Positions 38,071 to 48,322 of a DNA stretch of 64,000 nucleotides are shown here, piece after piece; the first letter of the stretch is position 1, and the number at the start of each line of letters is the position of its first letter. Source of the stretch: Puniceicoccales bacterium Verruco_01 (GTDB taxonomy: Bacteria; Verrucomicrobiota; Verrucomicrobiia; Opitutales; Oceanipulchritudinaceae). The notes below the pieces were generated by a model, which saw only the letters and a program-made list of their open reading frames with translations, ran no database searches and had not been told where the DNA came from. The position numbers and the translations under genes are program-made. The stretch lies in NCBI GenBank assembly GCA_001604565.1, contig LVBV01000018.1, forward strand, positions 62,001-126,000. The letters are read 5' to 3'.

Positions 38071-39597
38071 TCAGAGGGCAAGGAAGCCCTGCCAGAAGCC
38101 AAGGCACACCGTGATGAGCGCGAGGGTCGTCAGCACCGTGCGCAACCAGAAGCCCGACGCGATGGGCGCCGCCTTGAGCGTCCCCGCCTCCACCTCGTCC
38201 TCCGTCTTGCACGGCACGAAGACCGCCACGCGCATCCAGTTGAAATAGTAGTAGATGGAGACCACCACGCCGAAGAGCCCCACCGCCGCAAGCCAGTAGA
38301 GGTGCGCTGTGAAGGCCGCGATGAAGAGGAACAGCTTGGCGACGAAACCCGCCATCGGCGGAATGCCCGCGAGCGACCCAAGGGACACCGCGAGGATGCC
38401 GCCGAGGAAGCTGTCGCGCTTCATGAGCCCGGCGTAGTCGTTAAGCGTCTGGGCGGAATCGTCCTCGCCGGAAAGGACGCTCATGACCCCGAAAATGGCG
38501 TAGGAGGCTAGGAGGTAGGTGAAAAGGTAGAAGTACACCGCCACGATCGGCCAGTCCACGTTGAGCGCCATCGCCGCGCAAACGCCCATGAGGAGGTACC
38601 CCGCGTGCGCGATGCCGGAAAGGCCCATCAGGCGCTTGACGTTCTGCTGGCCGAGCGCCGCAAGGTTGCCGAAGAGGATGGTGAGGATCGCCACCGCGCT
38701 AAGAAGCGGCAGAAGCACGCCCCGCAGCGGCAGGAGCGGCCCGGTGACGACATTCACAAGAAGGACGAAGCCCGCCGCCTTGCTCGCCACGCCGAGGTAG
38801 GCCGTGACGGGCGTCGGAGCGCCCTGGTACACGTCGCCCACCCAGATCTGGAAGGGAACCGCCGCGATCTTGAAGAAAAGGCCGCAGAGGACCAAAGCCG
38901 CGCCGCCGAGGACGAAGGCATTGCCCTGATTGAGGAAAATGAAGACGCGCAGCTCCCTGAAGGAGAAGGGATCGGCACAGGCGCCCGGGAGGGCGGTGTT
39001 GCCCGCCGCGCCGAAGAGAAGGGCGATGCCCGCCAGAAGCAACGCCGAGGAAAGCCCGCTCTGCGTCAGGTATTTGATGCCGGCCTCAAGCGAGGAGGCG
39101 CTGTGGCGGATGTAGGCCACGAGCACGTACATCGAGATCGACATCGTCTCCAGCGCCACGAAGAGGAGGATGAAATCGCGCACCTGGGCGAGCAGCATGA
39201 GCCCAGCCGTGGCAAGGAGGATCAATACGTCGAACTCCGCCTGCGGCACGCCCTGCTTCTTGAGGAGCGTCCCGCCAAGAAGCGTCGTCAGAAAACCGCT
39301 GAAGAGGAAGAACGCGCGCAAAAGCTCAGTCGTCCGCGACTGCTCGATCATCCCACCGAAGAAGCTGGCCGACGCTCCCGCGGGAATCGCGAAGGCGTTG
39401 CGCACGCAGAGGAGCGAGAAGAGAAGCAGGAAGATCGTCGTGAAAGTCGCCGCGCCGCGCGAACCGGGTTTGCGGAAGGCCTCGCGCAGGAGGACGTACA
39501 GGGCCCATACGCCGAGGGCGATTTCGGGCGCGATCGAGCTCCAGTCCACGCCGTTGGGCGCGAGGGAGCGGAAGGTTTCAGCTGCCTGGGTAAGCAT
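38071..39597 (-). CDS. nuoN: NADH-quinone oxidoreductase subunit N
   Basis: Multi-TM, GLSSALLLAGIALLFGAAGNT, WVGDVYQGAPTPVTAYLGVASKAAGF. Confidence 0.93.
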   Translation of the reverse strand: MLTQAAETFRSLAPNGVDWSSIAPEIALGVWALYVLLREAFRKPGSRGAATFTTIFLLLFSLLCVRNAFAIPAGASASFFGGMIEQSRTTELLRAFFLFSGFLTTLLGGTLLKKQGVPQAEFDVLILLATAGLMLLAQVRDFILLFVALETMSISMYVLVAYIRHSASSLEAGIKYLTQSGLSSALLLAGIALLFGAAGNTALPGACADPFSFRELRVFIFLNQGNAFVLGGAALVLCGLFFKIAAVPFQIWVGDVYQGAPTPVTAYLGVASKAAGFVLLVNVVTGPLLPLRGVLLPLLSAVAILTILFGNLAALGQQNVKRLMGLSGIAHAGYLLMGVCAAMALNVDWPIVAVYFYLFTYLLASYAIFGVMSVLSGEDDSAQTLNDYAGLMKRDSFLGGILAVSLGSLAGIPPMAGFVAKLFLFIAAFTAHLYWLAAVGLFGVVVSIYYYFNWMRVAVFVPCKTEDEVEAGTLKAAPIASGFWLRTVLTTLALITVCLGFWQGFLAL

Positions 39598-39600
39598 GGA

Positions 39601-41214
39601 TTAAAATTTCCTTTCGCCGGAAAGTGCCACGTCGCCGTCCTGCGACAGGGAGGCCGCCGCGGAGGGCACCACCTGCTGGACGGGAGCCGCGGGATACTTG
39701 GCGGACATTTCCGCGTTGATCGAATCGCTGATGGAGCGCGGCCAGAAACCGACGAACATGAGCGCTCCGAGGAGGACTAGGATCGGCAGTTTCTCGGCAA
39801 AGGTGAGGTCGGCGGGCTTGCCGTTGGCGGCGATGCGCTTTTCATACGCCGCACTGCGGCTGCCGAAGAAGAGAGCCGCCGAGGCGCGCAGTCCGTAGAT
39901 CGCGGAAATGATGATGCCGAGGACCGCGAGGGCTCCGACAAGATGGTTCATGTTGAACACCGCGGTGAAGATGGAAAGTTCGCCCCAGAAGTTCGCGAAG
40001 CCCGGCAGGCCCACGCTTGCAAAGATCGCCGCGGAGAAGAGTGCCGCGAGGACCGGAGTCTCGTGCGCCATGCCGCCGAAGGAGGCCATCTCCGTCGTAC
40101 CGGCGCGCTTTTCCACGCAATCCGCCATGAGGAAGAGCGCCGCGATGGTAAGACCGTGCGCGAACATCATGATCACCGCGCCGGATAGGCCGAGGACGCC
40201 CATCGTCGCGATGCCGAGGAAGGCGTAGCCCATGTGCATCACGCTGCTGTAGCCGAGCATGTAGCGCAGGTCCTTCTGCGCCATGGTGATGAAGCCGATG
40301 ACCAGAATGTTGCCAAGGGCCAGAACCACCAAGAGGTTCGTCCACTGCCCCACCCCGTCGGGAAGGAGCGGCGCGGCGATCTGGATGAGGCCGTAAAGGC
40401 CGAACTTCTTGAGGACACCCGCATGGAGCATCGCGGCGCTCGCCGGAGCGTTGGCATACCCGCGCGGCGCCCAAGTGTGGAACGGAAAGAGCGAAACAAG
40501 GACGCCGAAGCCGATGAGGAGCAGGCCGTACACCCACTTCTGCGTGACGAGCGAGAGCGGATTGGCCGCAAGATAGTCGCGCAGAGTAATGAAGTCGAAC
40601 GTGGCGATTCCCGAACCCACGTAGAGCGCGACCAGTCCCGCCAAGACCAGCATCGCGCCGAGAGTCAGGTAAATCGTCATTTCGATCGCCGCGACCCTGC
40701 GCGCAGTGCCGCCCCAGATGCCGATCATGATGAAGGTCGGGATGAGGGCCAGTTCGTGAAAGAAGTAGAAGAAGAAGATGTCGATCGAGGCAAAGAGCCC
40801 GAGGACGCCGCCCGCCATCGTGAGCAGGAGGGCCAAGTAAAGCTGCTGGCGGTCCTGATTGCCCGCGATCGCGTAGATGCCCGCCGCGAAGGAGACGATT
40901 GCCGCCATCGCGAAGAGCGGCAGCGCAATGCCGTTCAGGCCCAGTTTGAGCGAGATGCCCGCCGCGGGAAGGCCGAGGCTGGCGTCGCTATAAAAGGCAT
41001 AGCCGGAAATTTTCACCGCGTCCGCGAACTGCGTGCAGAGATACAGCGCCAGAACCAGAGGCACGGTGAAACCGATGGCGGCCATCACCTTGGCGACCAT
41101 CTTCGGCACAGAGCCGAGGTAGAGCAGCGCCGCGCAGATGAGAGGCACGGCCACCGAGGCGAAGAGCACGGCGCTCCCGACGTGGGTGAACGGGCAGGTG
41201 CAGGAAGTGTCCAT
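39601..41214 (-). CDS. nuoM: NADH-quinone oxidoreductase subunit M
   Basis: FFYFFHELALIPTFIMIGIWGG, LFPFHTWAPRGYANAPASAAMLHAGVLKKFGLYGL. Confidence 0.95.
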   Translation of the reverse strand: MDTSCTCPFTHVGSAVLFASVAVPLICAALLYLGSVPKMVAKVMAAIGFTVPLVLALYLCTQFADAVKISGYAFYSDASLGLPAAGISLKLGLNGIALPLFAMAAIVSFAAGIYAIAGNQDRQQLYLALLLTMAGGVLGLFASIDIFFFYFFHELALIPTFIMIGIWGGTARRVAAIEMTIYLTLGAMLVLAGLVALYVGSGIATFDFITLRDYLAANPLSLVTQKWVYGLLLIGFGVLVSLFPFHTWAPRGYANAPASAAMLHAGVLKKFGLYGLIQIAAPLLPDGVGQWTNLLVVLALGNILVIGFITMAQKDLRYMLGYSSVMHMGYAFLGIATMGVLGLSGAVIMMFAHGLTIAALFLMADCVEKRAGTTEMASFGGMAHETPVLAALFSAAIFASVGLPGFANFWGELSIFTAVFNMNHLVGALAVLGIIISAIYGLRASAALFFGSRSAAYEKRIAANGKPADLTFAEKLPILVLLGALMFVGFWPRSISDSINAEMSAKYPAAPVQQVVPSAAASLSQDGDVALSGERKF

Positions 41215-41217
41215 GGC

Positions 41218-43071
41218 TTAAAGGATTCCGGAGGTGGTGAGCCAGAATGCGAGCACTCCGGCGGCAAACCAGTAGAAGTAGGTGTTGAGGCTCCCGGTGT
41301 GGGCGCGGCGCGCGGCGAGTCCGATCAGGCCCGCGACTCCGCCGCTTCCGCGGACGAGAACGCCCTGAATGACGACCAGTTCCAAGATGGCGACAAGGTT
41401 CGCCACCCTTTGCTGAACGGCGCGCACGTACCAGTCGTAGAGATTGTCGAACCACAGCTTTTCGCGCAGGACGCCATAGACGCCGGGCGCGGCTTTCTCA
41501 AAGGTGTCGGTGTTCTTTCCCGGGCGGTAGTAAATGAAGAAGGCCGCGAGGAGACCGCCGAGGGACAGGATCGCGGAGATGAGGAGCATCGAGGCGTGCT
41601 CCGCGTGGGTCGGTTCGGCGATGTTGGCCTCAAGGTAGCTCGCGAGCGCATGCGGATACAGGCCCGTGTAACCGGCCAGCACCGCGCCGATCGCGAGGAT
41701 CACGAGGGCGAAGAGCATGTCCGGACGGCTCTCGTGCGCGGCCTCCACAGCGTGGCTGCGGGCCTTGCCGAGGAAGGCGACAAAAATGATCCGGCCCATG
41801 TACGTCGCAGTGAGGAAGCTCGTCACGACAAGGAGCCAGAAGGCCGCGGGATTGGCGTGCTTGGCTAGGAGCAGAATCGCGTCCTTGGAGAAGAAGCCGG
41901 AAAGATAAGGAACGCCCGCGATGGCAAGGGTGGCCAGAAGGAAGGTGACAAAGGTGACCGGCATCTTCTTCCAGAGGCCGCCCATCTTGTAGATATCCTG
42001 CTCGTGGTGGCAGGCGTGGATCACCGAGCCCGCGCCGAGGAAGAGGAGGGCCTTGAAGAAGGCGTGTGTCGTCAAATGGAACTGCGAGGTCGCCGCGCCC
42101 TCAGAGCCGCCCGCCAGCGCGAAGGCCACGACCATGAAGCCGAGCTGCGAGAGCGTGGAATACGCCAGAATCTTCTTGATGTCCGTCTGGCCGAAGGCGA
42201 ACAGGGCCGAGAGGAAGGCCGTCGCAAGCCCCACGGCGAGGATCACCGAGAGAGCCTGCGGATTGAAGATGAAGGCCACGCGGCCAAGAAGGTACACGCC
42301 CGCGGCCACCATCGTGGCGGCATGGATGAGGGCGGAGACCGGCGTCGGGCCCGCCATCGCGTCCGGCAGCCACACATGCAGAGGCATCTGCGCGCTCTTG
42401 CCCATGACGCCGCAGAAAAGAAGCAGGCCGATGAAGGTCAGCGTGCAGGCGGCGACCGGCGAGGCGGAGAGAGCCTGCGGGAGCTCCGCGAGGGAAACGG
42501 TCCCGAACTGCCAGAAGCACCAGATAATGCCAAGGAGGAAGCCGAAGTCACCCACCCTGTTCACGATAAAGGCCTTCTTGGCCGCCGCGCTCGCCACATC
42601 CGTCAGGTAGTGGCCGATCAGCATGTAGCTGGAAAAGCCGACGAGCTCCCAGAAGATAAAGAGCATGAAAAGGTTCTCGGAGAGAACGATGCCCGTCATC
42701 GAGAACATGAAGATGGAAAGACCGCCGAAGAAGCGCCCGCGCGCCTTGTCGTCGTCGGAATACCCCACTGCGAAGACGTGGATGAGGAAACCCACGATCG
42801 TCACGACGCCAAGGAGCAACGCCGACATCTGGTTGAAATAGAACCCGAGGTCGATCTGTAGCTCGCCGAGCGTCAGCCACGTGGCGGTGTCGCGGAAGGT
42901 GGAGCCGTCCCAGCCGCCTCCCACGAGGAGAAACAGGGTGAGCGCGGCCTGAAGACCGGCGCTCGCCACGGAGATCGCTGCGGAGAGGCGACCGCGCCTG
43001 CGCCCGAAAAGGGCGATGAGCGCCGCCGCACAGAGCGGGGAAAGAAGAATGGTCAGGAGTGTCCGCGTCAT
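41218..43071 (-). CDS. nuoL: NADH-quinone oxidoreductase subunit L
   Basis: FIFWELVGFSSYMLIGHY, KSAQMPLHVWLPDAMAGPTPVSALIHAATMVAAGVYL. Confidence 0.95.
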   Translation of the reverse strand: MTRTLLTILLSPLCAAALIALFGRRRGRLSAAISVASAGLQAALTLFLLVGGGWDGSTFRDTATWLTLGELQIDLGFYFNQMSALLLGVVTIVGFLIHVFAVGYSDDDKARGRFFGGLSIFMFSMTGIVLSENLFMLFIFWELVGFSSYMLIGHYLTDVASAAAKKAFIVNRVGDFGFLLGIIWCFWQFGTVSLAELPQALSASPVAACTLTFIGLLLFCGVMGKSAQMPLHVWLPDAMAGPTPVSALIHAATMVAAGVYLLGRVAFIFNPQALSVILAVGLATAFLSALFAFGQTDIKKILAYSTLSQLGFMVVAFALAGGSEGAATSQFHLTTHAFFKALLFLGAGSVIHACHHEQDIYKMGGLWKKMPVTFVTFLLATLAIAGVPYLSGFFSKDAILLLAKHANPAAFWLLVVTSFLTATYMGRIIFVAFLGKARSHAVEAAHESRPDMLFALVILAIGAVLAGYTGLYPHALASYLEANIAEPTHAEHASMLLISAILSLGGLLAAFFIYYRPGKNTDTFEKAAPGVYGVLREKLWFDNLYDWYVRAVQQRVANLVAILELVVIQGVLVRGSGGVAGLIGLAARRAHTGSLNTYFYWFAAGVLAFWLTTSGIL

Positions 43072-43078
43072 GGTGATA

Positions 43079-43402
43079 CTACTTCTTAAGCGCGGTTAAA
43101 TCGTCGGTCATCACGGTCGAACGGCGGCGGTAGAGCGCCACAACGATCGCCAGACCCACGGCCACTTCAGCCGCAGCCACGGTGATGACAAAGAACACAA
43201 AGGCGTTGCCGTCCATCAGCGGATGTTCCGGTGTGGCGTTGAAGCGGGCGAAGGCGACGAGCGCGATGTTCGCCGCGTTCAGCATCAGCTCAAGGCACAT
43301 GAGGACGATGATGAGATTGCGGCGGACGAGCACCCCGGCGAAACCGGTGGCGAAGAGCAGGGCCGCGACAATCAAATAGTGGTTCAGGGCAATGGCGTGC
43401 AT
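43079..43402 (-). CDS. nuoK: NADH-quinone oxidoreductase subunit K
   Basis: [54 protein letters not shown]. Confidence 0.95.
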   Translation of the reverse strand: MHAIALNHYLIVAALLFATGFAGVLVRRNLIIVLMCLELMLNAANIALVAFARFNATPEHPLMDGNAFVFFVITVAAAEVAVGLAIVVALYRRRSTVMTDDLTALKK

Positions 43403-43414
43403 GCGGCAAATCGG

Positions 43415-43933
43415 TTATTCCGCCTCCGTGGTTGTGTCGCCGGAGTCGGGACGCTTCGAGATAAAGATCACGCCGACCATCGCTGCGAGCAGGAGAAAGC
43501 CCGTGATCTCGAAGGCGAGCTGGTACTTGGTAAAGAGAATCATGCCGAAGTTCGCGGCGCTGGAGGCGGGGGAAACAGGCAGTGCGTCCGTCCCTACCCC
43601 GGTCTTCGCGATCGCGGCAATGCCGAAGAGGCTGAGTAGGACAAAGACGCCCGAGGCAAGCGCCATGTTGCGGAAGTCGCGTTTGGCGAGCTTCGGGCTC
43701 CCCGCGCCCACTAGCATCGCGATGAAGAGGAAAAGGACGATCACCGCGCCGACATAGACGACCACCTGCAACACAGCCAGCAGGTACGCCTGAAGCAGCG
43801 CGAAGAGCGCCGCCGTGCCGATGAAGGAAAGGATCATCAGCATCGCGCTGTTCACGCTCTTGCGGGAGAAGACGAGCGCCACTGCGGGCAGGATCGTCAG
43901 CGCCGCGAAAATGTAGAAGAGAATGTCTTGCAT
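43415..43933 (-). CDS. nuoJ: NADH-quinone oxidoreductase subunit J
   Basis: SVNSAMLMILSFIGTAALFALLQAYLLAVLQVVVYVGAVIVLFLFIAML. Confidence 0.93.
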   Translation of the reverse strand: MQDILFYIFAALTILPAVALVFSRKSVNSAMLMILSFIGTAALFALLQAYLLAVLQVVVYVGAVIVLFLFIAMLVGAGSPKLAKRDFRNMALASGVFVLLSLFGIAAIAKTGVGTDALPVSPASSAANFGMILFTKYQLAFEITGFLLLAAMVGVIFISKRPDSGDTTTEAE

Positions 43934-43969
43934 CGCATTCGGCTCCGGGGAGCGGTTAACGGGAAAGGG

Positions 43970-44515
43970 TTAGTGGTGTCCTCCGGCGGCCTTGTCCGCA
44001 GCGGCCTTCTTTTTGTCCCACTTCATGATCTTGTCCGGGAGGGTACCGCCAAGTTCGTAGAGCTTGTCCTTGTGGAGGACCACTTCCTCGCGGGTTGCGG
44101 CGTTGAGGCTGTACACATTCTGCAGGACGATGGCCCTCTCCGGGCAGGCTTCCTCGCACAGGCCGCAGTAAATGCAGCGCAGCATGTTGAGCTCAAAATC
44201 CTTCGGCGCCTTCTCCACATGGGCCGTGGCCGAATCGGCGGGAATTTCGCCAGGAGTGATGCGGATGGCCTTCGGCGGGCAGACGAACTCGCAGAGCTGG
44301 CAGGAAACGCATTTCTCGCGTCCGTTCGGATCCTTGACGAGGGTCGGAACACCGCGGTAGCCGCGCGGAATCGGCGGCTTCTGCTCGGGGTATTCGAGCG
44401 TCACCCTGCGGCCAAACATCTTGCGGAACGTGACCCACAGGCCCGCCGCGATCTGCGGCAGGTAGGTGCGCTCGGCAAGTGTGAGCGGCTTTCTTTCGAG
44501 GATTTTCGTGGCCAT
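43970..44515 (-). CDS. nuoI: NADH-quinone oxidoreductase subunit I
   Basis: Two 4Fe-4S motifs: CVSCQLCEFVCPPKAI and CIYCGLCEEACPERAI. Confidence 0.95.
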   Translation of the reverse strand: MATKILERKPLTLAERTYLPQIAAGLWVTFRKMFGRRVTLEYPEQKPPIPRGYRGVPTLVKDPNGREKCVSCQLCEFVCPPKAIRITPGEIPADSATAHVEKAPKDFELNMLRCIYCGLCEEACPERAIVLQNVYSLNAATREEVVLHKDKLYELGGTLPDKIMKWDKKKAAADKAAGGHH

Positions 44516-44529
44516 CGGTTTGAAAAGGT

Positions 44530-45318
44530 TTAGTGGTTCCCGGCCAAGTTGCAATCATTGCCGTTTTTGGGCGCCGAATCCGTCGCCGCGCCCGCGGCAA
44601 GAGCGGCCTTGAGGCGCTCGTTCTCCGCGCGCAGGGCCTCGGCTTCGGAAGAGGCGGGGGAATTGTCGATGTGCAGGAGCGAGAGGACCGACGCGGTGAT
44701 CGCGCCGAACATGCCGACGCCGAAGATCATCGTCATGACACCGATGCAGCGCCCGATGCTCGTCACCGGATAATAATCGCCGTAGCCAACGGTGGAGATC
44801 GTCTCAAAGACCCACCAGATGGCGCTCCCCGCCGTCTTGATGTTGGCCTCCGGATTGCCGCTCTCGGCGAAGAGGATCGCGGGGGCGCAGATCATCATGA
44901 TCGTGTAGAAGAGGAAGAACGCCAGGACGGGCGCGCTCACCTTCTTGCCCGCGAAGACGTGGCCATGCAGCATCCGCACGCCCTCCACGGCCCGCAGAAG
45001 CTGCAGCACGCGGAAGAGCCGGATGCTCCGCCCCCAGCGCAGGAACGGGAAAAGCGGAATGCTGGCGAGCAGGTCGATCCAGCCCCACTTCCAGAAGCGC
45101 AGCTTGTCCGGCGCCTTGCGGAAGCGCACCACAAGATCGAAAAGGAAGAGTCCGCAGAGGGCAAGGTCCGCAATGGAAAAGAGCCTCTCCTCCTCCGGTG
45201 AAAGCTTCACGAAGATGCCGACAAGAAGCAGCACGATTGAGTACAGCGCCACGAACCCGACATACACGTCGAGCGGACCGATGCGACCGGCCTCTGCACT
45301 GCGAGAATCCCCCCCCAT
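44530..45318 (-). CDS. Voltage-gated-type potassium channel protein
   Basis: Multi-TM with FRKAPDKLRFWKWGWIDLLASIPLFPFLRWGRSIRLFRVLQLLRA (S4-like) and selectivity filter ETISTVGYGDYYPVT. Confidence 0.9.
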   Translation of the reverse strand: MGGDSRSAEAGRIGPLDVYVGFVALYSIVLLLVGIFVKLSPEEERLFSIADLALCGLFLFDLVVRFRKAPDKLRFWKWGWIDLLASIPLFPFLRWGRSIRLFRVLQLLRAVEGVRMLHGHVFAGKKVSAPVLAFFLFYTIMMICAPAILFAESGNPEANIKTAGSAIWWVFETISTVGYGDYYPVTSIGRCIGVMTMIFGVGMFGAITASVLSLLHIDNSPASSEAEALRAENERLKAALAAGAATDSAPKNGNDCNLAGNH

Positions 45319-45340
45319 ATGCACCCCTCGTTGAGACGGA

Positions 45341-46447
45341 CTAGCCCTCGACAAGGGCCAGAATCACGGCATACACCGCGAGGTTCACCACCGCCAGCGG
45401 CAGCAGAATCTTCCAACCGAGATCCATCACCTGATCGTAGCGGAAGCGCGGGAGCGTCCAACGCACCAGCATGATGAAGCTCATGAGGATCACGGTCTTC
45501 ACAAAGACCACGCCCACCGAGACCACCGCCCCGAGGAGCCCGACCGGCATCGCGTCCATCGAAACGAACGGAATGCTCCAGCCGCCGAGGAAGATCACGC
45601 TGAAAAGGATCGCCGCGAGGGTCATGTGGGCGTATTCGCCGACGAAGAAGAGGCCGAACTTGAAGGCACCGTATTCGGTGTGGAAGCCTCCGACAAGGTC
45701 CGTCTCGCTCTCAGCCATGTCGAAGGGAAGGCGGTTACTCTCCGCAAAGAGCGCGACAAGGTAAAGGAGTGCCGAGACCGGCATGATGCAAATGAACCAC
45801 TTGGGCAGGCCGAAAACTCCGCCGCCGACCACGCCGCCCTGCTCGCGAACGATGGAGAAGAGGTCGAGGGTGCCGCCCGTCCACATGAAGACCGGCAGGA
45901 GCGCGAGCCCGATCGTCAGCTCGTAGCTGATGAGCTGGGCACTCGCGCGAATGCTGCTGAAGTACGGGTATTTGGAGTTCGAGGCCCAGCCCGCCATGAT
46001 GATGCCGAAGACCGAGATCCCGGAAACGGCCATCACAAAGAGCATGCCGACATCGAAATTGGTGATGGCCAGCGGCACCGCCACGCCGTCACTCCCCACG
46101 TACTGGCCGAAGGGCACCGCCGAGAGCGCCGCCATCGCGGGCACGAAGGCCACGACCGGCGCCACGAGGAAATACAGCTTGTTGACGTGCGCGGGCGTCG
46201 GCTCCTCCTTGAAGAAGAACTTCGCACCGTCCGCCCAGAGCTGGAAAAAGCCCATGCGCCGCAACCACCAGCCGACGACCGGGATCGACCCGAGGATCGG
46301 GACGGTCGTGCGGTTCGGACCGGGGCGTTCCTGCACCCAGCTGGCAATCTTGCGCTCGCCGACAACGGCGTAACCGGCGACAGCCATCACAAGGGCCACC
46401 ACGACGACGGCCTTCACAAGAACGATGAGTAAATACATCCAGTCCAT
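45341..46447 (-). CDS. nuoH: NADH-quinone oxidoreductase subunit H
   Basis: GERKIASWVQERPGPNRT, MAGWASNSKYPYFSSIRASAQLISYE, ESNRLPFDMAESETDLVGGFHTEYGAFKFGLFFVGEY. Confidence 0.95.
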   Translation of the reverse strand: MDWMYLLIVLVKAVVVVALVMAVAGYAVVGERKIASWVQERPGPNRTTVPILGSIPVVGWWLRRMGFFQLWADGAKFFFKEEPTPAHVNKLYFLVAPVVAFVPAMAALSAVPFGQYVGSDGVAVPLAITNFDVGMLFVMAVSGISVFGIIMAGWASNSKYPYFSSIRASAQLISYELTIGLALLPVFMWTGGTLDLFSIVREQGGVVGGGVFGLPKWFICIMPVSALLYLVALFAESNRLPFDMAESETDLVGGFHTEYGAFKFGLFFVGEYAHMTLAAILFSVIFLGGWSIPFVSMDAMPVGLLGAVVSVGVVFVKTVILMSFIMLVRWTLPRFRYDQVMDLGWKILLPLAVVNLAVYAVILALVEG

Positions 46448-46471
46448 GATTTTGCCTGATGGAGGAAAGGG

Positions 46472-48166
46472 TTAGGCGTTGGCCGGGGCGTAGTGGAGGG
46501 TCTTGCCCTCGCGGAATTTCTCATTCGCGAAGGCGGAGCCGTCGATCACGACGCCCTCCGCCGGAATCTTCGCGTAGGATTGGTCCTTGAGAGGGGCGAC
46601 CTCGGCGGAAAGGGCCGCCCAGACCGCCGCGAGACCGCCCCCGCGCGTCGCCGGAGAGCCCATCGCCGCGAGAAGCGCCGCAAAAAAGTCCGCATCGGCA
46701 AGAACCCCCGCGGGGCCGGGAACGGCCTTGGCAAACTTCTGAAGGCGCCACTGCTGGTTCACGAAGGAGCCCTCGCGCTCGAAGACGGTGAGAAGGGGGA
46801 TCTCGATCGCGGCGTACTGGCTTGTCTGATAGAAATGGGTGCCGAGGCTCACGTACTTGATCTTCTTCAGGTCCTCGATGCCGAGGCCCGCGCTCGTGAC
46901 GGACTCGTTGACCGAGAGGACCGTGTCCACCTCGCCCGCGTCCACGGCGGCCTTGAGGGAGGACATATCCGTCTGCGCGAGGCCCTTGATCAGGCCCGTG
47001 ACGAGAGCGCCGCGCAGGTTCGGTGTGCGGTCCGCCGAGATGAGCAGGCCGTCACCCTCCGCATAGTGCGGGGCCACATACACGAGCTTCTTCGCCGCCG
47101 GAATCGCCTGGGCGAGCTTCTTTAACAGCCACTGCTCCTCGACGCTGGAAAACGCGCTGGCAATGAGGGCCACGCCCTTCGAGGCCTTGAGGAGCGCCGC
47201 AAGTGCCTTGAGGGCTTCGTCGCTCTTCACGGGACGGCCCTCGATCGCGTAGGCGCTCGTGCGGTTCTCCGCCGCCACGGCCTTGTACAGGTCGCGCGCG
47301 GTGTCGCTCATCCAAGAGTCGTTCACCGCCTCGTTGCGGCGCGGTGTGATGCGGTAGATCGTGCCCTCGCGGCTCCAGATCGTGGTGTTCACGCCGACGC
47401 TGGATTCCGTGCTGATGGACGGGGTCTCCTTGAGGAACCACGTGCGCATCTTGAAGCGGAAGTCCACGCTCGTGAGCGCGCCCACCGGGCAGATGTCCAC
47501 CACGTTGACGGAGTAATTGTTGGAAAGGGTTTTTCCCGGGAAGCAGTCGATGGAGGAGTGGCTGCCGCGCTCGGTGAAGCCGAGAACCTCGTCTTTGGCG
47601 ATTTCCTTGCAGAAGCGCACGCAACGTCCGCAGAGGATGCAGCGCTCGTTGTCGAGGATGACGCGCGGCCCGATCATCTTGCGCTTGGGCTTGACGTTCT
47701 TCTCCTCCACATAGCGGCTGTAACCGCGACCGTACTGGTGGGCGTATTCCTGCAGATGGCATTCACCCGCCTGATCGCAGATCGGGCAGTCCAACGGGTG
47801 GTTCACAAGGAGGAATTCCTCCACACCCTCGCGGCAGTCCTTGACAAGCTTGGTCGTCGTGCGGATGTGCAGGCCCGGCGTGGCGTTGGTCGCGCAGGCG
47901 ATCACGGGCTTGGGCATCCACTGGATGACCTGCTTGCCGTCGGGGCCCATCACGGGGGCCTTCGTCACGCGGTCGAAGGCGGGCGTGCCCATCTCCACAA
48001 GGCACATGCGGCAGTTGCCCGCCACGGAGAGGTGCCGGTGGTAGCAATAGTGCGGGATTTGAACGCCGGCCTTGCGGGCGGCTTCAATCATGTTCGTCCC
48101 CGGCAGCACCTTTACTTCGATGCCGTCGATGAACACGCTGATGAGCTTGTCTGCGTTCTCTGCCAT
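46472..48166 (-). CDS. nuoG: NADH-quinone oxidoreductase subunit G
   Basis: GVQIPHYCYHRHLSVAGNCRMCLVEMG, HPLDCPICDQAGECHLQEYAHQYG, CILCGRCVRFCKE. Confidence 0.94.
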   Translation of the reverse strand: MAENADKLISVFIDGIEVKVLPGTNMIEAARKAGVQIPHYCYHRHLSVAGNCRMCLVEMGTPAFDRVTKAPVMGPDGKQVIQWMPKPVIACATNATPGLHIRTTTKLVKDCREGVEEFLLVNHPLDCPICDQAGECHLQEYAHQYGRGYSRYVEEKNVKPKRKMIGPRVILDNERCILCGRCVRFCKEIAKDEVLGFTERGSHSSIDCFPGKTLSNNYSVNVVDICPVGALTSVDFRFKMRTWFLKETPSISTESSVGVNTTIWSREGTIYRITPRRNEAVNDSWMSDTARDLYKAVAAENRTSAYAIEGRPVKSDEALKALAALLKASKGVALIASAFSSVEEQWLLKKLAQAIPAAKKLVYVAPHYAEGDGLLISADRTPNLRGALVTGLIKGLAQTDMSSLKAAVDAGEVDTVLSVNESVTSAGLGIEDLKKIKYVSLGTHFYQTSQYAAIEIPLLTVFEREGSFVNQQWRLQKFAKAVPGPAGVLADADFFAALLAAMGSPATRGGGLAAVWAALSAEVAPLKDQSYAKIPAEGVVIDGSAFANEKFREGKTLHYAPANA

Positions 48167-48322
48167 GATGCGAAAGTGAAAGTCCTGATGTAAATCAGCC
48201 TGCTAGAAAAGAGCAAGTGCCCCCTCCGACGCAAACCCAAATCGGAGTTTTGCAGGTTCCGGCGCCTCGAACACGCGAGCGAATTTCTTTACCGTCGCCG
48301 GAAGGAGGCATAAAACGAATGC

